NCBI GenBank assembly: GCA_027946555.1
Contig: JAPEVC010000063.1
Span: forward strand, 100,229 to 164,228
Length of the DNA stretch: 64,000 bases
Direction: 5' to 3'
Source of the DNA: Gnomoniopsis sp. IMI 355080
Lineage: Eukaryota > Ascomycota > Sordariomycetes > Diaporthales > Gnomoniaceae
The first letter of the stretch is position 1. Every line of letters starts with the position of its first letter. A program made the position numbers and the translations under genes. Below, piece by piece: positions 45,901 through 57,616 of this stretch. The notes beneath the pieces were generated by a model. It was not told the origin of the DNA. It was given only the letters and a program-made list of their open reading frames with translations, and did no database searches.

Positions 45901-48900
45901 TGTCATAGAAACAGCGCTTGAAGTTTTCACCATCAACAACCTCCTTGTAGGAAGGCCATCGACTTCGGGACCTTTCCGCATAGAAGTATGTAGAGTAGAC
46001 GTGAGGATTAGTCTTTTTGTTCGCACCGACGGATTTATCCTGCCGGCTTGCAAGGCGGAAGTAATCATCATATATCGCAGTAGAGAACGGTTCGACATCC
46101 GTTGGACGTGTTGACAGTGATTTGTCGAAGACTTCGAGAGTGATTGAGTTTTGCTCGTTGCGAGACGCAAACCCCGTGATGATCTTTCTCGGCTGCTCAA
46201 TGACGATACGATCCTTGATCAATGCCCTCGTGGCTCCCTTCTTCGCAAGTCGGTACATGCGGACAAGATTCTTGCGGTGATAGATGAGCAGCAAGTATAC
46301 CCAAATATTCTTGAAGAACCAACAGATCCGCCAGAACGATAGTACAATCCACAGTATAGGACCACGTGCATACCAGTAGCGCAGGTTGTACCAGAGCTCC
46401 CTCTCGACGTCGGAGCCGGCTCCTGTCAAAATGCCAATCCATTTTGTCATAGCAAGTGGAACGGACAACAGAGCTGAGAGAACTCTTTGGAAGAAGCCGA
46501 ACTTCGAACGTCCCACCTGGACGGGAGAGCAGTGTAGCTCCGACTTGGCGGTGGGTGCGGCGCCCGTCTCCAGAGAGTACTCGGCGTTGACATGCTCACG
46601 CTCCTGAGTCTTCTCGAAGATAGTTAGAGCAATCTCAAGGTGGAAATCGGAGGTCTGCATGTCTATGGAGTGCTTGGCCATCCACACGTGCAGGTCGCGG
46701 GAAACAGACACGGGGTCGCCGAGAATGCGCCACATGATGACCTCTCGGACAAACGACGGGAGCTCACTCCACTTCGTGTCAACATGAATACCAAGGCAAA
46801 GATGCTTCATGATCTTCAGATTGGTCTTGCGCTGAATCTCGATAAGGGTAGGCAAATCGGATGTGGAGAGCTCGAAGTCAATGCGGCGAGAAAGTTGCTC
46901 CGTCTCGTGCAAGAAATGTTCAGCTTGGATTGCACGCTGCCGATCCATCTGAAAGATGGCGCGAGCAATGTGGAAGAGGATAGCCTCAGTGGCAAAATAG
47001 GCAAGCAGGGGCTGCCAAGTCGGTACATCGACCTCATCTTCCAACAAGTAACCGGTCGAAATCTCGAGAAGAGTGCCATCGTATCTGCTAAAGGACATGG
47101 AGCTGCCAAAGCCCCTGTCGATGAAAGAAGTGCGAGTGCTTAGATTCAGCTCAATCCTACCGGCCTTCCACATCTCAAGGGCCACCTTGATCACGTCCTC
47201 TGACCAGGCCGCATTCTGAGCATGTGCATTAGGCTGGGCCATGGCCAGACGAAGCAGCTCAGGGATCCGCTCGGAAATGACTGCGCTCGTGTCGACATTG
47301 ATCTTGTTGCCAGGCAGATTCTTCCATGGAACCACCTCCGCAGTCTCAGAGACGGACATGCTGGGGTTTGACAGCCTTGGCTGTGTCCAGCATGTCGCGG
47401 CGTTATTAGCTGCCTGCTTCTTGGTCTTCGGTTTCTGAATATGTAGGTCTTTGAAGACAAAGAAAGTTGTTAAGCCTGCAGCTGACAGAGACGCGACATT
47501 AAGCGCAATGATATCGGTGTAATAAGGCGCCCCGTTCCCGTACACACCATGGATGGTGCATCCAACAACGAAGCCAAAACAAGCACTAGAGAGGATAGCG
47601 GTGGTGTGGTAGCCAACGTCCGTGGTGAAGCATCGGTTGAACTGGAAGAGCATCACGCCTGTGTACGCAATAGCGTAGGTGTAGAAGGTAATGATCACAG
47701 TGACGTTGTCGCAGAAGATCCAGAGAAGGATAGTAGAGAATCCGAGGCAAAAGAAGAGACTGTGAGAATACTCATATAGCGCAGTCAGGTACTTCTTGCG
47801 CCGGCGACTTTCCCACTCCTTCTCGACTGCCTTTGCGTGATCTAAATCAACCAGCTTCACGTCCGACAAGGCATAGTTGGCGGACCAGTATTTCTGCAGG
47901 GTCCCATCAAGAGTCATGACTGCGGAACAGAAATACAGAATCGCGAAGCAGATGGCGTACCGTGCCGAATTGTCGATGAAAACACTGATTGGGTTAAATT
48001 GAGCACTCATGACAAGGCTGACCCAACGATCCATCAGCGCGACAAGAAAGAGGCCGACACTGACGCCGATATCATATTTAGCATATCGAAAAAGGAAGAA
48101 GATGTCGTGCTCCTTGAGACCTTGTGTCATTTGCTCCTGTGTTTTGAGCGCCTGGTTGACCTGGCCAAACCATGCGGGCGTGAGGGTATCCGCACGAGGT
48201 CGGGCAGGATCATCCTTCTTGAGGAGCCAGTCAAGGAAAGGCATGCCTTTAGCGACACGTGCCACGACAGGGTCGACGCGCTTGGTGGCGCCAAGGCCAA
48301 ATACACCTTTGCTATAGGCCTCTACTTCCCTGCGGAAGGCGAGAAGTGCCATCTTCTTCTTGACTTCGGGGCTGACGTTCTCCTCCGACTTGACGGCAGT
48401 ACTTGCGCCTTTGTCCTTGTTTGACGCGACAGATGTTGCTCGAACGGTCTCGGCTTCCTGCTTGGCGTTGGCCCAGCTCAGAACATCCTTTTCACTCACT
48501 CGGGGAACTTTGTCCAACCACGTGGACCATTCGTGGCAAAGAGCTCGATATTGGATGAGGATGAGGACCAGGAAAAAGTAGGCCACAGGAATGTAGATCT
48601 GGAGATCATAATCGGGAAAGAATGTGGAAAGCAGAGGTGCCAAGAAGAATACGGGTATCGTACGCCAGAGGACCGTCCGTCCAGAAGTGAGAGGACTCCC
48701 TCGCTGGTGCATCGTAGCCATAACACCTGTTTTACTGTCAGTAATTACCTCGGTGTCTTGTATGGGAGGTCTACGTACCGAGAAGGCTCAAGTACATCGA
48801 GATGGCGATCAGGTATAGGAAGAAAACGACGCCAGACACAACATCAACCTTGAGAGCGAAAATGAGGAAGCCGACTAGTCCCACAATGCTGGTAAGAATG

Positions 48901-51900
48901 AAACCTCCGGAAAGACGCTGCACATGAAAGTAAATCATGCTATCGTATGCATACTGTTTCCACGTTAGCATGTCTTCCTTTCAGACAAGAAGGCGTAGGA
49001 CGCACATTGCAGATATAGTAATTACCAATGCTGCCCACCCAGCCTGTGACGCCAGCTGAGATGAGCAGCGACATTAAAAGCGCGTAACACGCAGCGGTAA
49101 GATGTGTGGTGCCCATCCAAGCAGTCATAAAAAGTCCCCTTCCGAGGAACGTCAGGAGGAGGATGTCAATGATAGCAGGCAAGCAGAAGATGGACAGTGC
49201 GCCAAACTCTGCGAACCTCTTGCGAAAATTGTTCATTGTCTTGGACATGTCGAACCCTCGCCTTGACGGCCCGTCCGGGTCCATTTCCAATTGCGCAACT
49301 TGAGCGGCGCCAGGATCCGGCTTGGTGAAGGCCGTCATGATCTTCTTGTCCTTGAAGCCGGCTGGAGGGGGGTGCTCGTCCAAGAACTCACGATAGTGGG
49401 CGTAGATGATTTCGCCTAGGTCTCGAGGTAGCATTCCGAAGTACGCTTCGCACGAGGATCCGAGTGCCCAGAGCTCAGAGAACACTGCGGCTTGATCGGG
49501 CTGCGAGAGAAAGAAGGGACACCGGTCCGTTGTCTCAATGTAGACGTCCTCGAAGGCACCGGTGCGCAAAGCTGAGAAGAATAGCAAAGCAAAAAGATCG
49601 GCGTTGACATCTACGTACTCGCAGTGTGTCCAAGAGTCCCAGGGATCGAAAGCGTGCAGTAGAGACTCTGTCATCGTGTTGAGCTTCTCACGATCTCCGT
49701 TATAGAGAGCGTCGACGACTATCTTGTTTACGATTTGGGACAACTGTAGGAGGTTGTCTACAGTTGGAAGCCGCAAAGCGCCCATGCGGACAAACTCTTG
49801 TAATCGCCGGCGGAGGAGAGCCTCCATTGGTTCCCCACCGCTGAGAAAACCGTGTGATGAGGCCTTGTTCCACGATGCCAGCGAAGATTGATCGATGAGG
49901 ACCGCACGACATAGCTCCTCAATGCCAAATTTGAAGGGATGGGTCATTTCGGACACCTTGATCTGCTCCAAAAGGAAAAGGGTCTCTGCGGGCGTGGCAT
50001 TCTCGATCTGGTGGCGGATGCTGAGGGGCAGAATGACAGGCTCACCCGCCTCTTCCGGTGGGTTGAGGATTCGCTCAAATTGTAATTCCTCCTCGTATCG
50101 TTCCAGCCGAGGAACATCATGGTGCGCGAGCCAAGTATGCAATATCGTGGCGATATCGCTAGAACAACGTCGAGAGATGAACAAGTCGATCTCGCCCATT
50201 GTCGAGTCCCGGTGCATTTGGTCATGCGAGACCTTGTGTACTGCTGAGACGCCCCAGAACTCGGCCGCGTTGTCGGGCAAAGTGAAGCCGCTGCCGAGAC
50301 CCTTATAGATGAAAACCTTCTGAGTTTTCAGACCAGTTACCAGACCCTGTACAAGGACCCAGTACTTCGACGTCTTTGGGTACTGCTTGTAAACTTCAAT
50401 GAGCTTTGTCACTTCGGCATCAGAAGCGCGCTGCAACATTTTCAGCGTTCGCAAATGTATCTGGGAATCGAGAATGGCCTCATGCTGCGCTGTGGTCGGT
50501 TCACTGAGGAGCGGGACACAACCGTAGAGTGAGATTTGCTCGCCCTGAGAGGTACGTTCCCAAAAGTCCTCCCTCGTCGGAGCGTAAGGGACATAGTCTG
50601 GTGGTGAGATTTTGATGGGCCGTTCTGACCTCAAAGTGGCCAAGTCCTCGGGCAGAGCCAGCGGCTTCAACAGTTCATCGATCTCGGGAATAATCTGCTG
50701 AAGGTCACCAAACGGCAAGCTGGCCACCTTTTCGATTGAGTCGCGCCGCCCATTTCCCACATGTGTGATCCTCTTTCTCTGCATCCACGAACTCTGTAAC
50801 TCGGCTGTCTCGGGCTTTCGGAGGTACTCGAAGGCGCTCAGGCTGACAGGCTGCTTTCCAGGAACGCCATCGATGTCGAGACCGGACAGAACCTGGCAGT
50901 GCTCCAGAACGGCAGCATAATGATCAGCCAGCTTCACTGCCCTGCGAATTACGGCTGCAGAGGGCCGTACATGCCAACGATCGAAAAAGCCAACAAAAAA
51001 TTTGGGTCGCTCCAGCCGCTGGTCTGCCACTCTATCCATCACCTCGCGTAGCGCGGTAGAGCGGAAGTAGTCCCTCCGTGTTCCATCTTCCAGAATAGCT
51101 GCATTCTCTATGATGAGGCCGGATATAAACTTGAAATCAACGGCGGCTAATACGCTGCTGTCATGGTGACACTTGAGAATCACAGGGACCTGAAGTCTGG
51201 CTAGGCCGACGAGAATTTCAGGAATGATCAGCGTGGCACTGTCGCCCAAAAGACCAACGTCGAGGACCAGGCCAACGACGGCATTCTCGTTGTGGACTTT
51301 GGAAAGGAAGTCGATCGTGGATGATGGCGAGAAATCTGGGACTGTTTCGATTCCCAGGTCTTGACTATCGACCAGTCCGAGCACAGGTGTCGGGAGAGGC
51401 ACGTCAGCAATTGTGCTGGATGTTTCAGAAAAGGACCCTTGGTCGACATCGTCGATGGCAGCAGCGGCTTTCAGGTATGGCAAGGCCACAACGAAGAGGT
51501 CGTGCTCAGCATTGAGTTTTCCGAAGTTCGGAATGGGACTTTCCTTCCCAAAGACACAGAAAGACTGAGCTGTGGACAGGTCCACACAAGTCGCGGGATC
51601 CATGCGTTTAGTCCGTTCCAAAATTCCAGCCTTGTTCTTGCTGTTGTTCGGTTAGTGTGAGGTCTGTAGCAGTTAGTGAGTGAAATAGGATGGACGAACC
51701 TTTTCCTTCTCCTCCTCCATGATCTGAAAGCATATGCGGACCTGTCTGCAAAGGCCAAGACACTCGGTATACCCAGGGCGACTATGGCCAGTATGAAGGT
51801 AAACCATTGGTAGGAATATACGAGACGTTGACTGCTCGGTATGATGGAATTGCAGTATATCCTCCAGTGTGGCCCATCACAGGTTTGCTCCCCGAGGTTG

Positions 51901-51932
51901 GTGTTGAGGAGTGGTGGGAAAAACGACGCCAT
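42914..51932 (-). CDS. Giant multi-span membrane glycosyltransferase with PelF-like GT4 domain (Gtb3-like)
   Basis: One gene of four exons: 51932-51700, 51640-49006, 48953-48779, 48726-42914 (introns 59, 52 and 52 nt), 2,951 residues. All three splices join membrane or linker segments in frame: RRRRKS-KNKAG, GNYYICN-YAYDSM and YLSLLG-VMATM. Layout: one TM helix (about 40-62); a large soluble region (about 80-840) of unknown family; six TM helices (about 855-1060); about five more at 1220-1443; two or three at 1763-1836; then a soluble region ending in GT4. The GT4 part (about 2240-2830) shows GGVSN, DHAILWRE (compare EHGIYTRE in PelF), FHADVILPC, and the EX7E motif in SEGLPLAIAEAALAGVPIVAT. 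It is likely a plasma-membrane exopolysaccharide synthase. The Uge3-like epimerase downstream supports a role like Aspergillus Gtb3 in galactosaminogalactan synthesis; this is inferred. Confidence 0.85.
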
Positions 51933-54900
51933 GACGATTACGATGCTGGACAAAGACTGGCGTAGTAGAAGAGAAGTAAGAGTGCAGCCCGCGACAGTGC
52001 GCACAACCGTCGACTACAGCCCACAGATCGTCAATATTAACGAGAAGTCAAGTTCGACGTCGACATTCGAGGGAGGAAAGAACACAATGACAACAAACTG
52101 CTGTCAGAGCATCAGAGCATCAGAGCTTCAGACTGCAGCAGCAGACCTCGAGGTATAGCAATTAGCAATGGGCTGCACTTTTGTCATCGAGACGTCCGAT
52201 GGTTGAGACGGACTCGGTAGACGGGAGGCTGGAGCTAAGCCGCTTTTCTTTGTTCGAGGATTAGGACGAGAGTAGCTTAGGTATAGTCAAGTGGAGCTGA
52301 GATGGACGATGTGCCGGCTTAAGTGAAAGAAACGCGGCCCAGACAAACCGACCGGAAAGAGATAGAGAGAGAGAGACACACGCACACGAGAAAACGGAGT
52401 TAGTATCACCGGGTGCTCGGAACGCTGGCGAATCGAGCCAAAATGCAAGTTGTACGCTCCCATGTATTATTCAAACAAAAGCTGACAAAATAACGAGGTC
52501 TCAAACAAGGCGAGCAACGTGCGAAGTTTGCAAATTATTCCAAAACACAGGCAGGCCTACTATGGTACCATTGATAGGAATGTGGACAGGTAGGTCCCCC
52601 GGCCAGTTGCTGGAGATCAATCTTGGAACCAGCAGGGCTCAATGGGGGGGAACGTGGGCCTGCGCCATGGACCCGCGAGCTGACCCAACGAGCTGGCTCA
52701 TCGACGCCATGCGAGGACCCAGCGCAACTGGGGCTTCACTGGTTTCGCTATAGGCGTCTCTAGTCAATACGGTAACATGGATATATCGAGGGCGCTTGCC
52801 ATGCCAATATCAGGGGTTACAGTAATGGGAGACCAGGCGGTGCCAGGCACGGTACCTGGCCACCGACCTGTCCAGGGGGCCCGGGCACTGGGAAGGATTC
52901 GCTGCACCCGAGAGGCGAGAGCTATGAGAGAGAGCTGAGCCACACGGCCGCTAGACTGGCGCCAATGCAGATCATAGATAGGTACAAGCCGCAATTACAT
53001 AGTATTAGGGCCATTGAAAATCGCTCGTCCGAGGACTGCCGACCACGCTGCCCCGACGCCAAGTACGCAAGACAGCAAAGCACGCAGCTGCTACCTTAAC
53101 CTGACAGGTGGCGGCCAATGGCAAGCTTTTCAGGGCAAAACAAGAACAACACCAGCTTGCATCATGTCTCTGACCTTTCTCGGAGCCTGACAGCGTTTCT
53201 GGAAGAGAAAGCCGAGCCGGTGCGCTGGCTGTCTTATGGTTGCATGCAATAGGGGTTCATCCAGTTCTACCCGTCTGCCAGTGCTGGGGAGGTTCTGCAA
53301 CCGCTGCAGCATGTACGATCTATGAATTCCAAGTAAGTATGTACATGAGGAGGCGTCGACGAAGTGACGCTGTGATCATGCCATACTCGTGCACAGCAGG
53401 AAGACTAGGAATGGCCGATGAAGAGAATGCTCGAGCGCGCGACAGATGAAGGCGGCAGCGATTGGCAGAGAATAGCGCCCCACTGAAACAGCCGATGCAA
53501 GACATGGCCACGGGATACTTCGGGCCGGCCATCTTTCTCTCTCTCTCTCTCTCTCTCACACTCCCTCTCAGCCCTTTCCTTCACACACCAGCAGACGATC
53601 AAGGTGGCACGGCACAGTGGCACTCTGGGCGCTGCAGTAGCGGTTTGTCGAGACATGCTGCAGGACTTCAATCACGAGGTGGCTGGCTTGGCTGGGGGCG
53701 GCCGTCGCACAAGCTCCGGGGGCATGCAGATAATTCTTTCTAGAATAGCCAGAAATAGCTGTGGATCCTTACAGGAGCTCTTTATCATGGGTATCGATAA
53801 CCCCAATAAGTACATACTATCGCAGTAAAACAACACACAAACACGACCTGCTGTGCAACAGTCTCGACCTCGTCGTCGGGTCTCCGTACAACGTTTGTTA
53901 GTGTGAGCACGCGATTAGGAAGCACGGGAGGGATGATGATGCCACTCGGGCTATCTGCTGATCATTGGCAGTATTGGAAAAGCTAGATGCCCCACTGGCA
54001 GGAATGAGCACATGTGCTTCCATTGATCAACATGCCTAATATCCCGGTGGATGCTAACACCGGACAAGAAGAAGCAAAAAGTGATCCCGTCGGGCCGTGT
54101 GGGAAAGGCAAGGGATCATAAGTGCATTTGCAATGCAGCATGAAAATGTCACCACGGCCGGAAATACAGCAGACAAAATAGGAATGTGTCGCATTGATGC
54201 CTTGAGAATATAATTAGCAGAGTGGTGGCTACCGGTAGCCAACGGCTGTCGCCTTTGGTGGAATGTTCCATCAATGCGCCCCCAGCGAACAATTTCCCAT
54301 GATCTTTCTCCAGATGATTGGCGAGGCGAAAGAAAGTTCTTGGTAATTGCTACCATACTCAGCAATTAGTTCGCGGGTAATATTTCAAGGTACGAACTGT
54401 ACATGACGGCGGGGGCTGCCTGTCGAGGTGTAAGGCGAATGTGGGCACCAGTTGCAAGCTCTATCCCCGCCGCATACCGGAGTCCCATGTGTACACGGTA
54501 TTGCCTAGCGCCGGAAGGTTTCAATCAGATGTCCGAGAAATGATTTAAGCTTATTGCGCGCCGATCATGCATCTATCCGAGGTGTGGTGTCCCCTTTTAG
54601 ACCCAGGTACAGTACTGTAGTGGATTCCTCATATGACAATAACCAGGCTATCGTGAAATCTCCACTCAAATCACTCGATTCGCATGTCAGTCCCAACCCG
54701 AACGGTGGATCGATAGTCGTCTCCCTCGATCTTTCCCAACGGACACGGCCCCTTTCTCACACTGTCGCTGTAAAGCGAAACACCTGAATGTGTCTGTTAT
54801 TGCGTATGCGGCAACCGGCAAGTAGGCTTTACAAGTTTTGTGGCCCCCCCCCCCCAGCTAATTTCGCCTGCTAGACTTCACGGGTCATGAAAGCGTCATT

Positions 54901-57616
54901 CACTCATTCATGAACTGCTGAAGACTTAATCGAGCGGTCAGGGCTTGTAATTCTTTCACTCACCGTAACGCCACGCGCGAAATGAAGACAAATCTGACAT
55001 AGCTAGCGTTGGGACTTGATGGCCGCTATTTCATTTTCTTTGACCATGCCGCGCTTGTTGCGGTGTCCGCCACTGGTCAGGCCGATCCGCTTGTTTGAAC
55101 AATGGTCGAGGACCCGAGGGCTTGGGAAAACTCAACGGCCTCTACTCGAGGTGAGGAGGGCACGACGTGTCTGCTCCGGCGGCCCGCGTGGCATTTGTCA
55201 CATGCGTGAATGTCCATTTGCTATGATATAGTGAGACAGCAAGGAACGGTCCGCCGCCTATTCACAGACATCTCCAAAACACTTCAAAAAAACTCCTTGT
55301 GGTTTCCTTGCTTTTTGATGAAGCACACGTTACCTTAGTCTCGGGTTTTCGGAAAAGCATCCGCTCGTTGGTGCCTTGGCTACCTTGTTGATTATCGAGG
55401 ACAAGCTCCGCGGTTGTTCTGGACGAGAATCGACCACCTGCAAGATCCACAAGCAGACAGGCTCACAAGCTCGACACCATGTTTATTGCTGGAGATGAGC
55501 TGCACGCCGCGTCGATACTATTACCCGTGGCGTGCATTCGTCGGTATCACTGATGAGTTTAGCACGGCCTCGATTTTCATGACAAACTTTTTCATGGGGA
55601 CAGTCTAGCGACGACAGCGAATTACTTTACTGCGGTGGGCCATGTTCCGGGCCTCTGTAGAGGTGAGGCGCCCCCGCCCATCTGTTCTGTGAGGTTGGGT
55701 ACGTACCTACCTACCAGGTACGTGCCCTCGCTGCCTGGCTGCCTGGTTAGGTACCGTGACGTGCCCTTGGTGTACTACCCCCGGTCCAAGTCCCAACAGC
55801 AGGATCCCCGGCGTTGGCCTCAGCCTCTCCCGCAGCTAAGAAGAATGACCCCTGGCTAAGTTGGTGTGACATCGGTATCCCGAACAGTCATCTGTGCGGT
55901 ACCAGGTTTGCATTTCCTTCGAAACTACTGTCCAACTTCTTGTCGTCGTCCCAACTTCCTGAGGCCGCTACTACCACAGTGTGTAGAACGACTCACTCGT
56001 CTTGGGCAGCACTAGGGCTGAAATAGCTGCTTCCTTTTCAAGTGGATTCCATTTTCCAGAACGACACCGAGGGGCAAAACTTTCCCCACCTGCTGAGATC
56101 AGCTTCCAGGTCAGCTTCCAAGGCCCAGACAAGCAGGCAAAGAGGCAAGGTGCGCAATGCGCCCTGCTGTTTGTGCATCTAGATCGCAGGAAACACCAAT
56201 GGGTCTGTCTCGGTCGGATCGGTACAGGCCTTGGCTGCAACGTCGTATTTCAGATCACGCATAATCCTTCCTACATGTCGAAGTCTTGTTCTTTGCTGTC
56301 ACGCTGTAGGCCATCGGGGGCCATGTGCTGCACGGGCTCAGCTCCGACTCGACACATCCAGCTGCGGCTCTAACGCACCTTCTAGCTGTTTCCTCTTACA
56401 CCCGGTGGCTATTTTGCTTTCCACCACAAAGAAATCCCGAGGCCAAGTGGCTTGACCTTATTTCCAGAAATGCCCGGCGTTTTCTGTGGCGTCCGACCCA
56501 TGAGGGCGGGAGGGGTACGGAGTACATAGTACAACCGGCAGGCGAGTGAAGTGTCCGTCAGCCCTGTCATCCCAAGTCACTTTAGTCTGACTGCCTGTTC
56601 TGGGCTCCATATCCGCATACGAGGTTTCCAAAGAGCCCCAGCGTCTACATGATGCTTGTTATTTTCCTTCTAGCTTCTTGGCGTTGCACCTTGCACCACC
56701 CTGAGGTGGCACCCCCCCGGGGGACGTGTTGCAAACTTCACATCAGGTTGCACATCGGATAGCCAACGGGTCCGAAAACTGCAGAGAATGAGAGACAGAG
56801 AGACAGCAACAAGAGCAATTTTTAGGTTCTATGAGCCGACCTTCTTGACGAGGTCACGCCACGAGCAGCGCAAGCCGAGCACGACCCAGTGCAGAGAGGT
56901 CTGGCCTCAGCCGGTCCCCCAGATGTGACCTTCACATCGGGATCATGGCCATGATGGGCCATGGGCCAGGGTTCGAGTGGCCTGTTCATTGTTTGCCCGA
57001 GTGCTAGACCGCATGGGCCAAACTCCTTCAAGGGGCGTTCGCTAGTACCAATGGCAGGGACTCCTTCTATTTCCCCTTCTCTGTTGTTGTCCTCCTCCCA
57101 GTGCGCTCGTTTAGGCACGTCATTTGCTGGCTCTGTTTCACCAACTGGCGCTTTCTCTACTATTTCTGGAATTTTCTGACTAGCTACCTACAACAATCAA
57201 GCCGTCAGACGTGGTCCGCGCTCGCTTCATCCCGAGATGATACACCATGGCGTCTACTGCACCTTGACCCAAGTACCGTCACTTTGTGGGAGAATGCACG
57301 TCTGCTCCCAGGCGGCTGAAGTCAACGCAGCTTTTCCGTGCCCTAACCAATATATCACCCACCGACCGTGCTAGATCTTCCGACGACGATGCTTCCCTAG
57401 TGCCACTCTATCAAAGTCTTCGAGACTATCGAATTCTTACTCGCTTGCCGGCTGCTCTTATTGCAGCAATAACACTTCATCTGGACCTTCTCCGTTCTTT
57501 ACAAAAGAGGCTCCTATCTCCACAGTCTTGCCAATCTTGACCACAAGTCTTTCGTTCATCAAGCCAAAGTCTGCCTTACACTCGCTCATCCCTCTTCATT
57601 CACTTCATAATTACCA
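51933..57616. other. 5.7-kb gene-free divergent interval
   Basis: Separates the starts of the GT4 synthase and the epimerase. It contains GA/CA-rich tracts near 52362-52388, a (TC)n microsatellite at about 53536-53557, a C12 run (54844-54855) and a CCTACCTACC/GGTACGT cluster (55699-55722). No ORF above about 140 codons and no recognisable family on either strand. The epimerase leader probably includes several short uORFs after about 57100. Confidence 0.55.
53536..53557. repeat. (TC)n microsatellite
   Basis: Eleven uninterrupted TC units, within a pyrimidine-rich stretch in the gene-free interval. Confidence 0.85.

Noticed and set aside
42914..51621. Two separate genes (about 1,935 and 893 residues) for the glycosyltransferase locus
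   Set aside because: Two 52-nt introns and an intermediate membrane exon join them in frame through continuous TM segments, so one gene is favoured.
51933..57616. Remnants of sph3, ega3 or agd3
   Set aside because: No motif of GH135, GH114 or the deacetylase could be recognised in any frame by reading; only a database search could settle it.
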